A model generated the notes under the pieces. That model was not told where the DNA came from, did no database searches, and saw nothing but the letters and a program-made list of their open reading frames with translations. The position numbers and the translations under genes were made by a program. DNA of 12,769 nt from Flavipsychrobacter stenotrophus (GTDB lineage: Bacteria > Bacteroidota > Bacteroidia > Chitinophagales > Chitinophagaceae): contig CANCOG010000082.1 in the NCBI GenBank assembly GCA_947379685.1, forward strand, positions 1 to 12,769, in the 5' to 3' direction. This document shows, in pieces, positions 1 through 8,120 of the stretch; position 1 is the stretch's first letter; each line of letters opens with the position of its first letter.

Positions 1-1900
1 CGTCAGTTGTCACAAATCCAAATACATTATCACCAGGTATGGGCTGACAACATTGCGCTAATTTATACAGAATCTTACCAGAGCTTTCACCCAGTATCAC
101 CAGTTCACCCTTTGCCGGCATGGTCTTCTGTACTTCCTCGTCGCTCAGTAAATTCTTAACTTCATTCTTCGCTTCCTTCGCTGGCTGCAGAAATTTCTCG
201 CCGTGAGGTGTAAAATTCTTGAGCTCCCGAAGGTCAACACTACCCACCGCAATGGAGTAATACAGTTCAAATGGGGTTGCCTTTTTAAAATACGAACATA
301 TCTCATTTATATTAAAATGAGACATATACACGTTCATTTGCTCCAGCTTTTTCTTCAGTGTTTCCTTGCCCATTTCCGCCACCTTTCGCTTGGCTTCTTT
401 AAGAAAAGTCTTCACCTTCGACTTTGCCTTAGCTGTGATCAGGAATTCCAGCCATTCTTCCGATGGTTTTTGCTTAGAGGAAGTGATGATCTCAACCTGG
501 TCGCCGCTATGCAGCACATGGGAAAGTGGCACGAGCTTATAATTAACCTTGGCACCAATTGATTTACTACCTAGTTCGGAATGGATGTCAAACGCAAAAT
601 CGAGAACAGTTGCTCCTTTTGGTAACACCCGCATATCTCCCTTGGGTGTATATATGTAAATTTCTTCTGTAAAAAGGTCCAGTTTAAAGTCCTGGATAAA
701 ATCGATCGTATCAGTATCGGGATTGGTCAATATTTCCCTCAAATGTTCCAGGAATGCATCCAATTTGCTTTCCTGGGCTGTTGCCGCACCTTCTTTATAT
801 TTCCAATGAGCTGCAAGACCTTTCTCTGCGATCTCATTCATTCTTGAAGAACGGATCTGCACTTCAACCCAACGGCCATTGGGACCCATTACCGTAGTGT
901 GCAAGGCTTCGTATCCATTGCCCTTGGGTACGCTTATCCAGTCGCGCAACCGTTCGGTACTGGGGTGGTAAATATCTGTTACTATTGAATAAGCCTTCCA
1001 GCAATCTTCTTTCTCGCGATCCATTGGGGACTTAAGGATAATGCGGATGGCAAACAAATCATATACCTCATCGAAGGTTACATGCTTTGTTTTCATTTTA
1101 TTAAATATAGAATGTATCGCCTTAGGCCTTCCATATATTTCAAAATCAAATCCTCCTGCCGTCAGTACTTCCTTAATTGGTTTAATGAATTCGTTTACAT
1201 ACCTGGTTCTGTCTCTCTTTGTTTCCTTTAGGCTGCGGGCAATTTCCATATAAGTTTCTGGCTGAGTATACTTCATAGCCAGATCCTCCATTTCAGACTT
1301 TATTTCGTAGAGCCCCAACCTGTGGGCCAATGGGGCGTATATATAGGTAGTCTCTGAAGATATTTTCAGTTGCTTTTCGCGGTTCATACTTTCCAGGGTC
1401 CGCATATTATGCAGCCTGTCAGCGAGTTTTATCAATATCACCCTTGGGTCATCGACCAGGGTCAACAATATCTTTCTGAAGTTTTCAGCCTGTAATGTGG
1501 TGTCCCCCTTAATATCAACAACGTTGGATATTTTTGTGAGCCCGTCAATAATTTTGGCTATCGGCTTACTAAACTCCCGTTCAACATCTTCAAGTGAGAT
1601 CTCCGTATCCTCAACCGTATCATGCAGCAGCGCACATATGGCAGATGTAACGCCCAAACCTATTTCTTCGGTTACTATTCTCGCAACGGCCAGCGGATGG
1701 AGTATATATGGTTCCCCAGATTTTCGCCGCATATGCCTGTGTGCTTCCACCGCCATTTCGAAAGCATGGCGGAGCAATGCTTTGTCTCCCTTTTTTATAC
1801 TTTGCTTCAGCGACTTTAAGAGTGCCCTGTATTCCCGGAGTATGATCTTCTTCTCTTCTTCGTCGGTCTTGTCGTATGATAGCAATACTTTGTTCTGCAT
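1..1900 (-). CDS. RelA/SpoT-family bifunctional (p)ppGpp synthetase/hydrolase, 3' end outside window
   Basis: Makes and degrades the stringent-response alarmone (p)ppGpp in the cytoplasm. The reading frame opens with MQNKVLLSYDK at 1900 and stays open for 633 codons to the left edge. Visible domains: an HD hydrolase domain at about residues 40-190, with KSGEPYILHPLA and the metal-binding pair H93-D94 in LLHDTVED; a synthetase domain at about 240-360, with YGRPKAIHSIF, YDLFAIRI, GNGYEALHT and VEVQIR; a TGS domain at about 400-470 (IYIYTPKGD); then AQCCQPIPGD, the cysteine-containing motif that opens the RelA/SpoT zinc-finger/conserved-cysteine region, where the window ends. Residues near 318-321 read RLRD. 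This is the place where bifunctional enzymes carry RxKD and synthesis-only RelA carries ExDD, so with the intact HD pair a bifunctional Rel is the best reading. It has its own promoter-like sequence, separating it from the phosphatase gene 155 bases upstream. A rel/spoT symbol is not assigned because the C-terminus is missing. Confidence 0.95.
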   Translation of the reverse strand, partial: MQNKVLLSYDKTDEEEKKIILREYRALLKSLKQSIKKGDKALLRHAFEMAVEAHRHMRRKSGEPYILHPLAVARIVTEEIGLGVTSAICALLHDTVEDTEISLEDVEREFSKPIAKIIDGLTKISNVVDIKGDTTLQAENFRKILLTLVDDPRVILIKLADRLHNMRTLESMNREKQLKISSETTYIYAPLAHRLGLYEIKSEMEDLAMKYTQPETYMEIARSLKETKRDRTRYVNEFIKPIKEVLTAGGFDFEIYGRPKAIHSIFNKMKTKHVTFDEVYDLFAIRIILKSPMDREKEDCWKAYSIVTDIYHPSTERLRDWISVPKGNGYEALHTTVMGPNGRWVEVQIRSSRMNEIAEKGLAAHWKYKEGAATAQESKLDAFLEHLREILTNPDTDTIDFIQDFKLDLFTEEIYIYTPKGDMRVLPKGATVLDFAFDIHSELGSKSIGAKVNYKLVPLSHVLHSGDQVEIITSSKQKPSEEWLEFLITAKAKSKVKTFLKEAKRKVAEMGKETLKKKLEQMNVYMSHFNINEICSYFKKATPFELYYSIAVGSVDLRELKNFTPHGEKFLQPAKEAKNEVKNLLSDEEVQKTMPAKGELVILGESSGKILYKLAQCCQPIPGDNVFGFVTTD

Positions 1901-1913
1901 AATTGAATGAGCA

Positions 1914-1949
1914 AGATATCAAATTTAAGGTAATTGCGCCAATTGACAA
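1914..1949 (-). promoter_or_regulatory. Bacteroidota-type promoter of the Rel gene
   Basis: On the minus strand, TTG (1947-1949) is followed after 19 bases by TAAATTTG (1920-1927). This is an exact match to the TTG...TAnnTTTG pattern of the primary sigma factor of Bacteroidota. Transcription would start near 1914, giving a leader of about 14 bases before the ATG at 1900. Between the two boxes lies the inverted repeat AATTG-CGC-CAATT (1932-1944), which could be an operator. This is a pattern match only; no start site was measured. Confidence 0.5.
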
Positions 1950-2055
1950 CGGAAATTTGCAGCACATGGCAACCGTAAACATTGTGGGCAAAAGAGTTTA
2001 ATTTCAGACTATTGATCGGTTACCAGGTATTGAAAGGAAAGCGTTGTTGAATACG

Positions 2056-2814
2056 CTAAACACGAACACCAATGACAAGCACATCATCTACCTGTTCATT
2101 ACTCCCCTTCCATTGTTCGAAGTACTGCCTGAGGTGGCCGTCCTGTTCCTTCATATTCATCGATTGAATATTCAGCAACATTTCCTTGAATTTCGCAGTC
2201 ATGAGTTTTTTACCATTTGTCCCACCAAACTGATCGGCATACCCATCGGTAAATATATAAATGGTATCCCCTTCCTCTAATTGAATGTTGTGGCTGGTGA
2301 ACGTGCGGTCTCGAGCCATTTGCAGGCCACCTATTGGAAATTTGTCCGGAGCAAATGTGGCTATCTGCTCTTTTCTGATCACCCACAATGGCCTGTTGGC
2401 ACCGGCATATTGCAATTCATGGTGATTCAGATCAAAGGAACAAATCGCAATATCCATCCCATCATTCGATTCGTTCTCACTTTGGCGTAGCGTTTCAATA
2501 ATGGAGATATTGAGCAAATTCAATATTTGCGAAGGTTCCACTACCCCACGTTCATTAATGACCTGATTCAGTAGTGAACTGGCTATCATACTCATAAACG
2601 CACCGGAAACGCCATGCCCGGTGCAATCTCCGGCAATAACAATTACCCGGCCATTTTTTTCGGCAAATGCATAAAAGTCTCCGCTAACAATATCTTTCGG
2701 AAGAAATAAAATAAACGAGTCGGTCAGAACCTTTGAAATAAGTTGCACATCAGGCAAAATAGCAGATTGGATGCGTTGCGCGTAATTGATATTGTCTGTT
2801 ATCGCCTTGTTTTT
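2056..2814 (-). repeat. Duplicated SpoIIE phosphatase segment, copy 1 (partner 4387-5145)
   Basis: This 759-base segment encodes KNKAITDNINYAQRIQ through VLVIGVRV and the stop. It corresponds codon for codon to 4387-5145, with no insertion or deletion. I count about 48 differing residues out of 252. The DNA is more diverged, mostly at third positions, and the stop codons differ (TAG here, TAA in the other copy). Upstream of the segment the two proteins quickly lose recognisable identity. It is a duplicated coding module, not a mobile element. Confidence 0.85.
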
Positions 2815-4320
2815 AACCTGTATATCCTTCAACAGCAACTCCGAACGGTTCTTTTCTACGGTGAGTTCGTTATTCTGCTTTTCGATTCGCTCCTTTTGGG
2901 CCACTACCTCGGTTGTCCTTACAGCTACCTCTCTTTCCAGATCTTCCTTTTGACTTTCCAGCATTTTTTGCTTTTCAAGTTCCTGCTGCAGTGTTTTTTC
3001 CGAAAGTTGGTTCACTTCATCCAGCTTTCCCTTAAGCTCCTTATTAATATTGCCCACACTCCATGCCAGGAAAAGAGATATGGAAACCGGTAAGCTTAAA
3101 ATAGCGGCTATTGCAGTAAACAGGAACAACATGCCAGAAACGGTAGAGTCATCGAAGGATAAACCTCCGTTAAAATTTGAATAGATGAAGCAGAAAAGAG
3201 CAAAACCCGTAAAAAACAAGACTCCCGTACCAATTAATCTGGAGCCCGGTTTCTTTCTGTATATGGTTATGCCTAACCTGATGATTACCTGATAAAGGAC
3301 AGTGTTCCCCAAATAAATAAGCATTATTATGCCTGCTGATTCGTTGATTGCATAAACAACAGGTACAAGCAGGCAGGCGATAAGTACAAAATTGAAACTA
3401 CTGATCACCTTGATAAATTTGTACTTGAAATGCGCTCCACTATATAAGTTGTACACAAAACCGCTTAATGATGCACAAATGGCAGGAAGGATCACAATCA
3501 ACAGAATAGTGAAACTTACTAGTTCTAGCGTGGGACTGGTGCTCAACGAGTTGAAATACCAAAGAAGGAATGACATTCCCAGGGAAAAACTAAAAACAGA
3601 AAAAAACAAATTAGTTTTTGATGACCTGTTGTATAAGTATAAGAATAAATGCAGCACAGCGAGAGCAATAAAAATTCCGAACAAAAGAATATCCAAAAAA
3701 GTATTGGCACGCGTATGCCAGTGATCCTGCTGAATCATGAAGGCGGTCTGGCCTATCTTCATTTCGAACCCTGCAAACCTGCTGTAAAAAAAACTGAAGT
3801 TCCGTTGCGCCTTATAATTAGCATATCTAACGGCAAGAACATGCTCCCCTGGTTTTAGCAAATTGATGGGGAATGGCAGGTATTGTGGATCATAGTAAAC
3901 AGAACTATCCTTCCCATTAATAACACCATTTACAATAACCAGTCCGCCATCGAGATATACTTCTGAGGCGCCAAAATGCATCATTCTCAATGCAAAAGAA
4001 CGACTTACCATACTGCTGTCAACACTAAAGTGAAGCCTGAACCAACCAATTCCGCTAAATGGCTGAGCCGTAGTTTTTGTTTGTTTATCGATGAGCAACC
4101 AGGGGCTGGTAATTTTCCAGCTACTGTCGTTAAACTCCATTGCTGAAGCTGAGGGGATATCACCATCATGGTATTTCCAATGCTTTTCAAGGGAAATGTT
4201 CACTCCGGGATCATGTCGTTTTGTAAAGGTGTCAAGGGTGAGCACTGTCACATCATTTCCGCCTTGCGCAAATGAAATAACCGGCAATAACAGCAGTAAT
4301 AACAAAACCACTCCTTTCAT
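2056..4320 (-). CDS. SiaA-like membrane SpoIIE/PP2C phosphatase with 7TMR-DISM-type sensor, copy 1
   Basis: Membrane receptor predicted to dephosphorylate a cytoplasmic phosphoprotein in response to an external ligand. 754 residues. A signal peptide (about 1-19, poly-Leu core ending SFAQG) precedes a periplasmic beta-rich domain (about 20-200) with DSSW, GIGWFRLHF and EVYLDG motifs resembling the galactose-binding jelly roll of GH2 enzymes. About seven hydrophobic segments follow (206-421), then a charged coiled coil (about 425-505) and a SpoIIE phosphatase domain (about 510-754). The metal-binding acidic residues are intact: D548 (VSGDFY), D565 (AGDCTGHG), D692 (FTDGYAD) and D745/D746 (VDDVLVIG). 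It lies 66 bases downstream of a paralogous phosphatase, with no convincing promoter between, so the two are probably co-transcribed. The siaB/siaC pair nearby makes SiaC the likely substrate; that pairing is inferred. The sugar-binding reading is also only a fold-level guess. Confidence 0.92.
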   Translation of the reverse strand: MKGVVLLLLLLLPVISFAQGGNDVTVLTLDTFTKRHDPGVNISLEKHWKYHDGDIPSASAMEFNDSSWKITSPWLLIDKQTKTTAQPFSGIGWFRLHFSVDSSMVSRSFALRMMHFGASEVYLDGGLVIVNGVINGKDSSVYYDPQYLPFPINLLKPGEHVLAVRYANYKAQRNFSFFYSRFAGFEMKIGQTAFMIQQDHWHTRANTFLDILLFGIFIALAVLHLFLYLYNRSSKTNLFFSVFSFSLGMSFLLWYFNSLSTSPTLELVSFTILLIVILPAICASLSGFVYNLYSGAHFKYKFIKVISSFNFVLIACLLVPVVYAINESAGIIMLIYLGNTVLYQVIIRLGITIYRKKPGSRLIGTGVLFFTGFALFCFIYSNFNGGLSFDDSTVSGMLFLFTAIAAILSLPVSISLFLAWSVGNINKELKGKLDEVNQLSEKTLQQELEKQKMLESQKEDLEREVAVRTTEVVAQKERIEKQNNELTVEKNRSELLLKDIQVKNKAITDNINYAQRIQSAILPDVQLISKVLTDSFILFLPKDIVSGDFYAFAEKNGRVIVIAGDCTGHGVSGAFMSMIASSLLNQVINERGVVEPSQILNLLNISIIETLRQSENESNDGMDIAICSFDLNHHELQYAGANRPLWVIRKEQIATFAPDKFPIGGLQMARDRTFTSHNIQLEEGDTIYIFTDGYADQFGGTNGKKLMTAKFKEMLLNIQSMNMKEQDGHLRQYFEQWKGSNEQVDDVLVIGVRV

Positions 4321-4386
4321 AGCGACTAAAGTACAATATAAAATGATGGAAGCAGCCTAAAATAGGGGAAACCAAGCAATAAGAAT

Positions 4387-5145
4387 TTAAACCCTTACGC
4401 CAATCACTAATACGTCATCGACTTGTTCATTTGTTCCCCTCCAACTTTCAAAAAAATGCTTCAGATGAGCGCCTTGCTCTTTCATGTTCTTGTGTTGGAT
4501 ACCCAGTAACATGTCCCTGAATTTACCAGTCATCAACTTTTTCCCATTGGGCCCACCAAACTGATCGGCATATCCATCGGTGAAGATATAGACTGCGTCG
4601 TCCTTTTGAAGCGACGCAATATGTTTGGTAAATACCCTTTCGCGCGCCATTTGCAGCCCGCCGATCGGGAACTTATTGGGCGCAAAAACCTGCATTTGAT
4701 TATTCCGGAGTAACCACAACGGCCTGTTCGCACCGGCAAAATGCAGCTCTTTCCGATTGAGGTCAAAAGAGCATATAGAAATATCCATACCGTCATTTGA
4801 CTCGTTTTCACTTTGCCTTAGTGTTTCTATAATGGAAATGTTCAGCTGGTTCAAAATCTGATCTGGCTCGACAACGCCACGTTCATTAATGATCTGGTTC
4901 AGCAGGGAGCTCGCTATCATACTCATGAATGCCCCGGAAACGCCGTGACCAGTGCAGTCGCCCGCAACAACTATAACCCTTTCGTTTTTTTCCGCAAAAG
5001 CATAAAAATCTCCACTCACTATATCCTTGGGTAAAAAGAGTATAAACGCATCATTCAGGGTTTTAAATATCAATTGCACATCTGGTAAAATGGCGGACTG
5101 AATTCTCTGGGCATAATTAATATTATCCGTGATCGCCTTATTTTT
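4387..5145 (-). repeat. Duplicated SpoIIE phosphatase segment, copy 2 (partner 2056-2814)
   Basis: Partner of 2056-2814 in direct orientation and of identical length (759 bases). The similarity begins at KNKAITDN, just after the coiled coil, and runs to the stop codon. The boundary therefore coincides with the start of the catalytic module. Confidence 0.85.
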
Positions 5146-6612
5146 CAACTCGATCACTTCTTTTTGCTGCATCACCTCAAGGGTCCGCTCATATACTTTT
5201 AATTCGAGCTGGCTATTCAGATCTTCGAGTATCTGCTTCTTTTCCTTTTCCTTTTCCAGGTTTTCTTCCGAAAGCCTTTCTATAGACTTGATCTGGCTTA
5301 CAAGTTGTTTCTGATTTTCACCATTGCGCCTGCCCAACACCAGGGCCACACTGAGAGGATAAATACAAAGTCCTATTTCCGTAAGGTTGTCCAAAACAGA
5401 TTCTAACACCGGGGAAGTAGATTTCATTTCAAATATGAAGGAAGAAGAAACAAACGCCGGAAGTAAAAATGTAACAACCAGATTAATTGTACACATGATA
5501 GTAATTGTTTTTGCTTCCCAGCGTTTTTGGCCGAATCCTCTTATCAGATAATAAAGGCAAGAGCCAAGTGTGTACATCAGCAAGAAAACAGTAACAATGA
5601 AGGCAACAACTATATATGGATTAGTCTGCTGACTTAAGTTTATGGACGTAGCTGAAAAATACCTGATTCGAGGGTCAAATGAAATTAATGCCGCCACAGC
5701 CATTATAGCTAGTGGTATTTTCGATTTCTCACTGTTTCTTAACACTTTAGCAAAGAATATACTCAAAAATTCGAAGGATATAGCAGCAAACATCAAAACG
5801 ACAATAATACCGGGAGCATCGTCGAAAATACCAATTTTCATATTCTGCCAGAGAAAGGCCATAGAGGCAAAAAAGCAAAATAGAGAGAAGTAAATATTCT
5901 CAGCCTTTTCGCGATAATATAAAAATAAAATTATAAATATGATACCAAATGCAAGAAAGTAAAAGCCTTGTGCAAATGATTTGTTCGCTTCAATTGTCCG
6001 ATCGTGTACTTTCTCATTTGCCCAATCAATTCCACCAATTGAGGCCTGAAGATCCAGGGTATGGCTTTTAGGATGAGGTTTGTAAGTGATCTCAAATTTT
6101 TCAGAACTGTCCTTAAATATAAAGTTCACATACTCATCTTGAAACAAGCTGGCTGTATTACCGGCTTTACTACCTGCCTTTGGTCTTGCATATATCCCGG
6201 TACCTAGTATCAGCCGCCCATTTAGTTTAATTTCAGTAGATCCAACAATTTTATAGTGCAGCGCATATATCCCGGTTAGTAATTCGGGAACAATAACAAA
6301 ATCGGTGGTAAGCTTGACGGTTACGGGTTCACTGAAGGCTAAAGTATCAGGCCTTTCGGTTATGATTTCCCGAATATTTCCCTTTTCATTAATAATTTTC
6401 ACATCCCATTCTAGTTCCGATGAAAACAAAACTATTCTTTCAGCAGTATCTATGATGGCCTTCCCATTTTTATGTTTGCTGTTAATTTCACCCATGTAAC
6501 CAATTCTCACTGTCTTAGCAGTGGCATCGCTAAGGGCAAATACTATAAATAGCAGAATTAAAACCTGCTTTAAAAATTTAAAAGAGTACCCTGAATGTAC
6601 AATTAGTGGCAT
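4387..6612 (-). CDS. SiaA-like membrane SpoIIE/PP2C phosphatase with 7TMR-DISM-type sensor, copy 2
   Basis: Second receptor phosphatase, 741 residues, first gene of the minus-strand pair. A hydrophobic signal sequence (about 16-29, ending near SDATA) leads into a beta-rich extracytoplasmic domain (about 33-208) with EIKLNGRLILG, possibly a relative of the jelly roll in copy 1 but with little visible identity. About seven membrane segments (213-427), a Lys/Glu-rich coiled coil (about 432-490) and a SpoIIE domain (about 497-741) follow. Key acidic residues are all present: D535, D552, D679 and D732/D733. From residue 490 to the end it aligns without gaps to copy 1, about 80 % identical by eye. 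The start at 6612 gives a normal signal-peptide n-region (MPLIVHSGYSFKFLKQ). No good promoter was found upstream. Expected role: dephosphorylating the SiaC-like protein under a signal different from that of copy 1 (inference). Confidence 0.92.
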   Translation of the reverse strand: MPLIVHSGYSFKFLKQVLILLFIVFALSDATAKTVRIGYMGEINSKHKNGKAIIDTAERIVLFSSELEWDVKIINEKGNIREIITERPDTLAFSEPVTVKLTTDFVIVPELLTGIYALHYKIVGSTEIKLNGRLILGTGIYARPKAGSKAGNTASLFQDEYVNFIFKDSSEKFEITYKPHPKSHTLDLQASIGGIDWANEKVHDRTIEANKSFAQGFYFLAFGIIFIILFLYYREKAENIYFSLFCFFASMAFLWQNMKIGIFDDAPGIIVVLMFAAISFEFLSIFFAKVLRNSEKSKIPLAIMAVAALISFDPRIRYFSATSINLSQQTNPYIVVAFIVTVFLLMYTLGSCLYYLIRGFGQKRWEAKTITIMCTINLVVTFLLPAFVSSSFIFEMKSTSPVLESVLDNLTEIGLCIYPLSVALVLGRRNGENQKQLVSQIKSIERLSEENLEKEKEKKQILEDLNSQLELKVYERTLEVMQQKEVIELKNKAITDNINYAQRIQSAILPDVQLIFKTLNDAFILFLPKDIVSGDFYAFAEKNERVIVVAGDCTGHGVSGAFMSMIASSLLNQIINERGVVEPDQILNQLNISIIETLRQSENESNDGMDISICSFDLNRKELHFAGANRPLWLLRNNQMQVFAPNKFPIGGLQMARERVFTKHIASLQKDDAVYIFTDGYADQFGGPNGKKLMTGKFRDMLLGIQHKNMKEQGAHLKHFFESWRGTNEQVDDVLVIGVRV

Positions 6613-6946
6613 GACGAGTTGGTTAACAATATGCTATTTACAATTTTTATCTGATACTCAAAAACAAAAGTGTGTCGGTTTCATTTTACGATTTAACGGG
6701 ATGAGGTCTTTCCACGTTCTATCGTCGTTATCTAAGTCGCGCCGCAGCAGGAAAATGTTACATTAACAGGCAAATAAACATTTGCAAACTGTACAATTGG
6801 TTCACAAAAGCAAAAACCAGTATCTCAAAGAAAGTATTTTTGCCGTTCTCACTTTGTTTCTTAATTTAGTTGCATCGTTCTAAATGAGGCCTCTGCTTTA
6901 TAAAAACAGCTTCCGCCTGGTTGAACCTGATAACCATTCCAATTCC
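6613..6946. other. Divergent intergenic region between the phosphatase operon and the small secreted protein
   Basis: About 334 AT-rich bases without a supported gene. On the plus strand TATTTTTG (6835-6842) matches the TAnnTTTG -7 box, but no TTG sits at the right distance upstream, so this is a weak candidate promoter for the gene at 6947. On the minus strand I found no match to the TTG/TAnnTTTG pattern ahead of the phosphatase gene at 6612. That operon may use another sigma factor or an activator. An in-frame ATG at 6884 is a less likely start of the downstream gene. No hairpin with a T-run, tRNA or repeat was seen. Confidence 0.5.
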
Positions 6947-7387
6947 ATGCGATCACTTATTATTTGTTTATTTATTTTACTTGCTTTGCCCGGTGCCGGC
7001 ACATTGCTGGCACAATCCAAAAATGTTACCGGACAGTCTTCAAAAACGAAGGGAGCACCTGGAGCCAATAAATTTACCTTGCAAATGCAAGCCAATGCAG
7101 AATGTAACTTATTTATTAATGATGAAAACAAGGGACTATTGAAACTCGGTGAACAAAAACTGATCTATTTGAATCTAGGAGTGAATAAAATTAGTGCCCG
7201 GCCAACTGGCAACGAATATAGTGTTTTCAATACAACTTATGATGTTGCTCAAAGTGAATTGAACAAGGAAAATACCATAACCCTGGAGCTTGCTAGAAAA
7301 GCCGATCCGGAAAAAGCAGAGGATAAACCCAATTGGTTCTTCAGGGCATTAACTAACATTATAGAAAAAAGAAAACTAAGCTGGTAA
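6947..7387 (+). CDS. Small secreted protein, possible PEGA-like beta domain
   Basis: Function not recognised. From the ATG at 6947 it encodes 146 residues, starting with a clean signal peptide (MRSLIICLFILLALPGAG, cut near LLAQS). The mature part is about 120 residues: a Ser/Gly/Lys linker, then a beta-rich stretch (ANAECNLFINDENKG, then LGVNKISARPTGNEYS) whose spacing resembles PEGA-type domains (short strand, 'xINDxxKG', then a 'l-G-n-x-i' strand). The tail is charged and helical (KPNWFFRALTNIIEKRK). An upstream in-frame ATG at 6884 would add 21 residues ahead of the signal peptide, so 6947 is preferred. It sits between the two phosphatase genes and the siaB/siaC pair, and could be a periplasmic accessory of that signalling module, though only position suggests this. 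PEGA assignment is tentative. Confidence 0.72.
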   Translation: MRSLIICLFILLALPGAGTLLAQSKNVTGQSSKTKGAPGANKFTLQMQANAECNLFINDENKGLLKLGEQKLIYLNLGVNKISARPTGNEYSVFNTTYDVAQSELNKENTITLELARKADPEKAEDKPNWFFRALTNIIEKRKLSW

Positions 7388-7482
7388 TAAAGTTGAAAAT
7401 AATTTTTAGACCAGATATTAAAGCGCTGTATCCATAAGCACATGATTGACTAATAACTCGAAAAAAACGCCTGTAATTGCAA

Positions 7483-7520
7483 TTGAGTAAAATCCCGAAT
7501 TAAGTTTTATATTTGAAACA
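7483..7520 (+). promoter_or_regulatory. Bacteroidota-type promoter of the siaB-siaC pair
   Basis: TTG (7483-7485) is followed after 22 bases by TATATTTG (7508-7515), an exact TAnnTTTG box. Transcription would begin around 7520, about 18 bases before the siaB ATG. The -33 box overlaps the perfect palindrome AATTGCAATT (7475-7484), a possible operator. The promoter lies downstream of the preceding stop codon, so the pair can be expressed independently of the secreted protein. Confidence 0.5.
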
Positions 7521-7537
7521 CAAAAGCTGATCTCCTG

Positions 7538-8101
7538 ATGGCAAAAATAAATCTCTACAATACCTATTTGAACATGGAAAAGGAAGATATTATCCTTTCG
7601 TTCAAGGGAGATATTACAAAGGACCTGCTCTCATCTGTCTACCAGATAGTTGAGGCCCGGATGGAGAGTGAAAATGAAGACCAGAAGAGAAAGAAGAAAT
7701 TTTATCATGTGCTGGTGGAATGCCTTCAAAACATGTACCACCACATGGAATCGCTTCAGGAAAGCGGTGCAAAAGGTGAATTACACGATCAGGCAGGTAG
7801 TGCTATTTTTATGGTAGGCCGGGGAGAAGCAGGATGTTACCTTATTTATACCGGAAATTTTATACTGCATGAAAATGCCGAACAACTGAAAGAAAAAATA
7901 GACAAGATCAATGGCATGAATCCGGTTGAGTTAAAGGCATACTACCTTGAACGGTTAGGCGCATCAGAGCTATCAGAAAAAGGTGGTGCAGGATTGGGCA
8001 TTATTGACATTGCCCGTAAATCAGGAAATAAAATCGAGTATGATTTTCAAACCATTTCCGAAACATTTTCATTTTTTACTCTTTCTGCCAAAATAAACTA
8101 A
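7538..8101 (+). CDS. SiaB-like protein kinase (DUF6272, HATPase-like)
   Basis: Predicted cytoplasmic Ser/Thr kinase of 187 residues that phosphorylates the SiaC-like protein encoded next to it. No signal peptide or membrane segment. It has the layout of a small GHKL-type ATPase: an N-box helix with E61 and N65 in the motif LVECLQNMYHHM, and a glycine-rich lid GGAGLGIIDIAR at about 149-160, followed by a final beta strand pair (IEYDFQ, FSFFTLSAKI). These match the SiaB family, which acts against a SpoIIE phosphatase in the Pseudomonas SiaABCD pathway. The stop is 19 bases before the next ATG, so the two genes almost certainly form one transcript. The alternative reading is an anti-sigma-factor kinase of the RsbW/SpoIIAB type, but no STAS antagonist or sigma factor is nearby and a SiaC partner is. 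Family assignment is from motif memory plus context. Confidence 0.85.
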   Translation: MAKINLYNTYLNMEKEDIILSFKGDITKDLLSSVYQIVEARMESENEDQKRKKKFYHVLVECLQNMYHHMESLQESGAKGELHDQAGSAIFMVGRGEAGCYLIYTGNFILHENAEQLKEKIDKINGMNPVELKAYYLERLGASELSEKGGAGLGIIDIARKSGNKIEYDFQTISETFSFFTLSAKIN

Positions 8102-8120
8102 GCGAAAACAGAACATTATA

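Noticed and set aside
1620..1991. Minus-strand reading frame of 123 codons overlapping the Rel start
   Set aside because: It overlaps the clearly recognisable Rel HD domain in another frame and its translation has no family features; it is a shadow frame.
2041..2056. Possible hairpin GCGT...ACGC after phosphatase copy 1 as a terminator
   Set aside because: The stem is only four base pairs and no T-run follows on the minus strand.
4533..4811. Minus-strand frame of 92 codons inside phosphatase copy 2
   Set aside because: It lies fully within the conserved SpoIIE coding region in another frame and encodes no recognisable protein.
6884..6946. Upstream in-frame ATG for the small secreted protein
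   Set aside because: It would put 21 residues without hydrophobic character ahead of an otherwise perfect signal peptide, so 6947 is preferred. It remains possible if the start was chosen from frame length alone.
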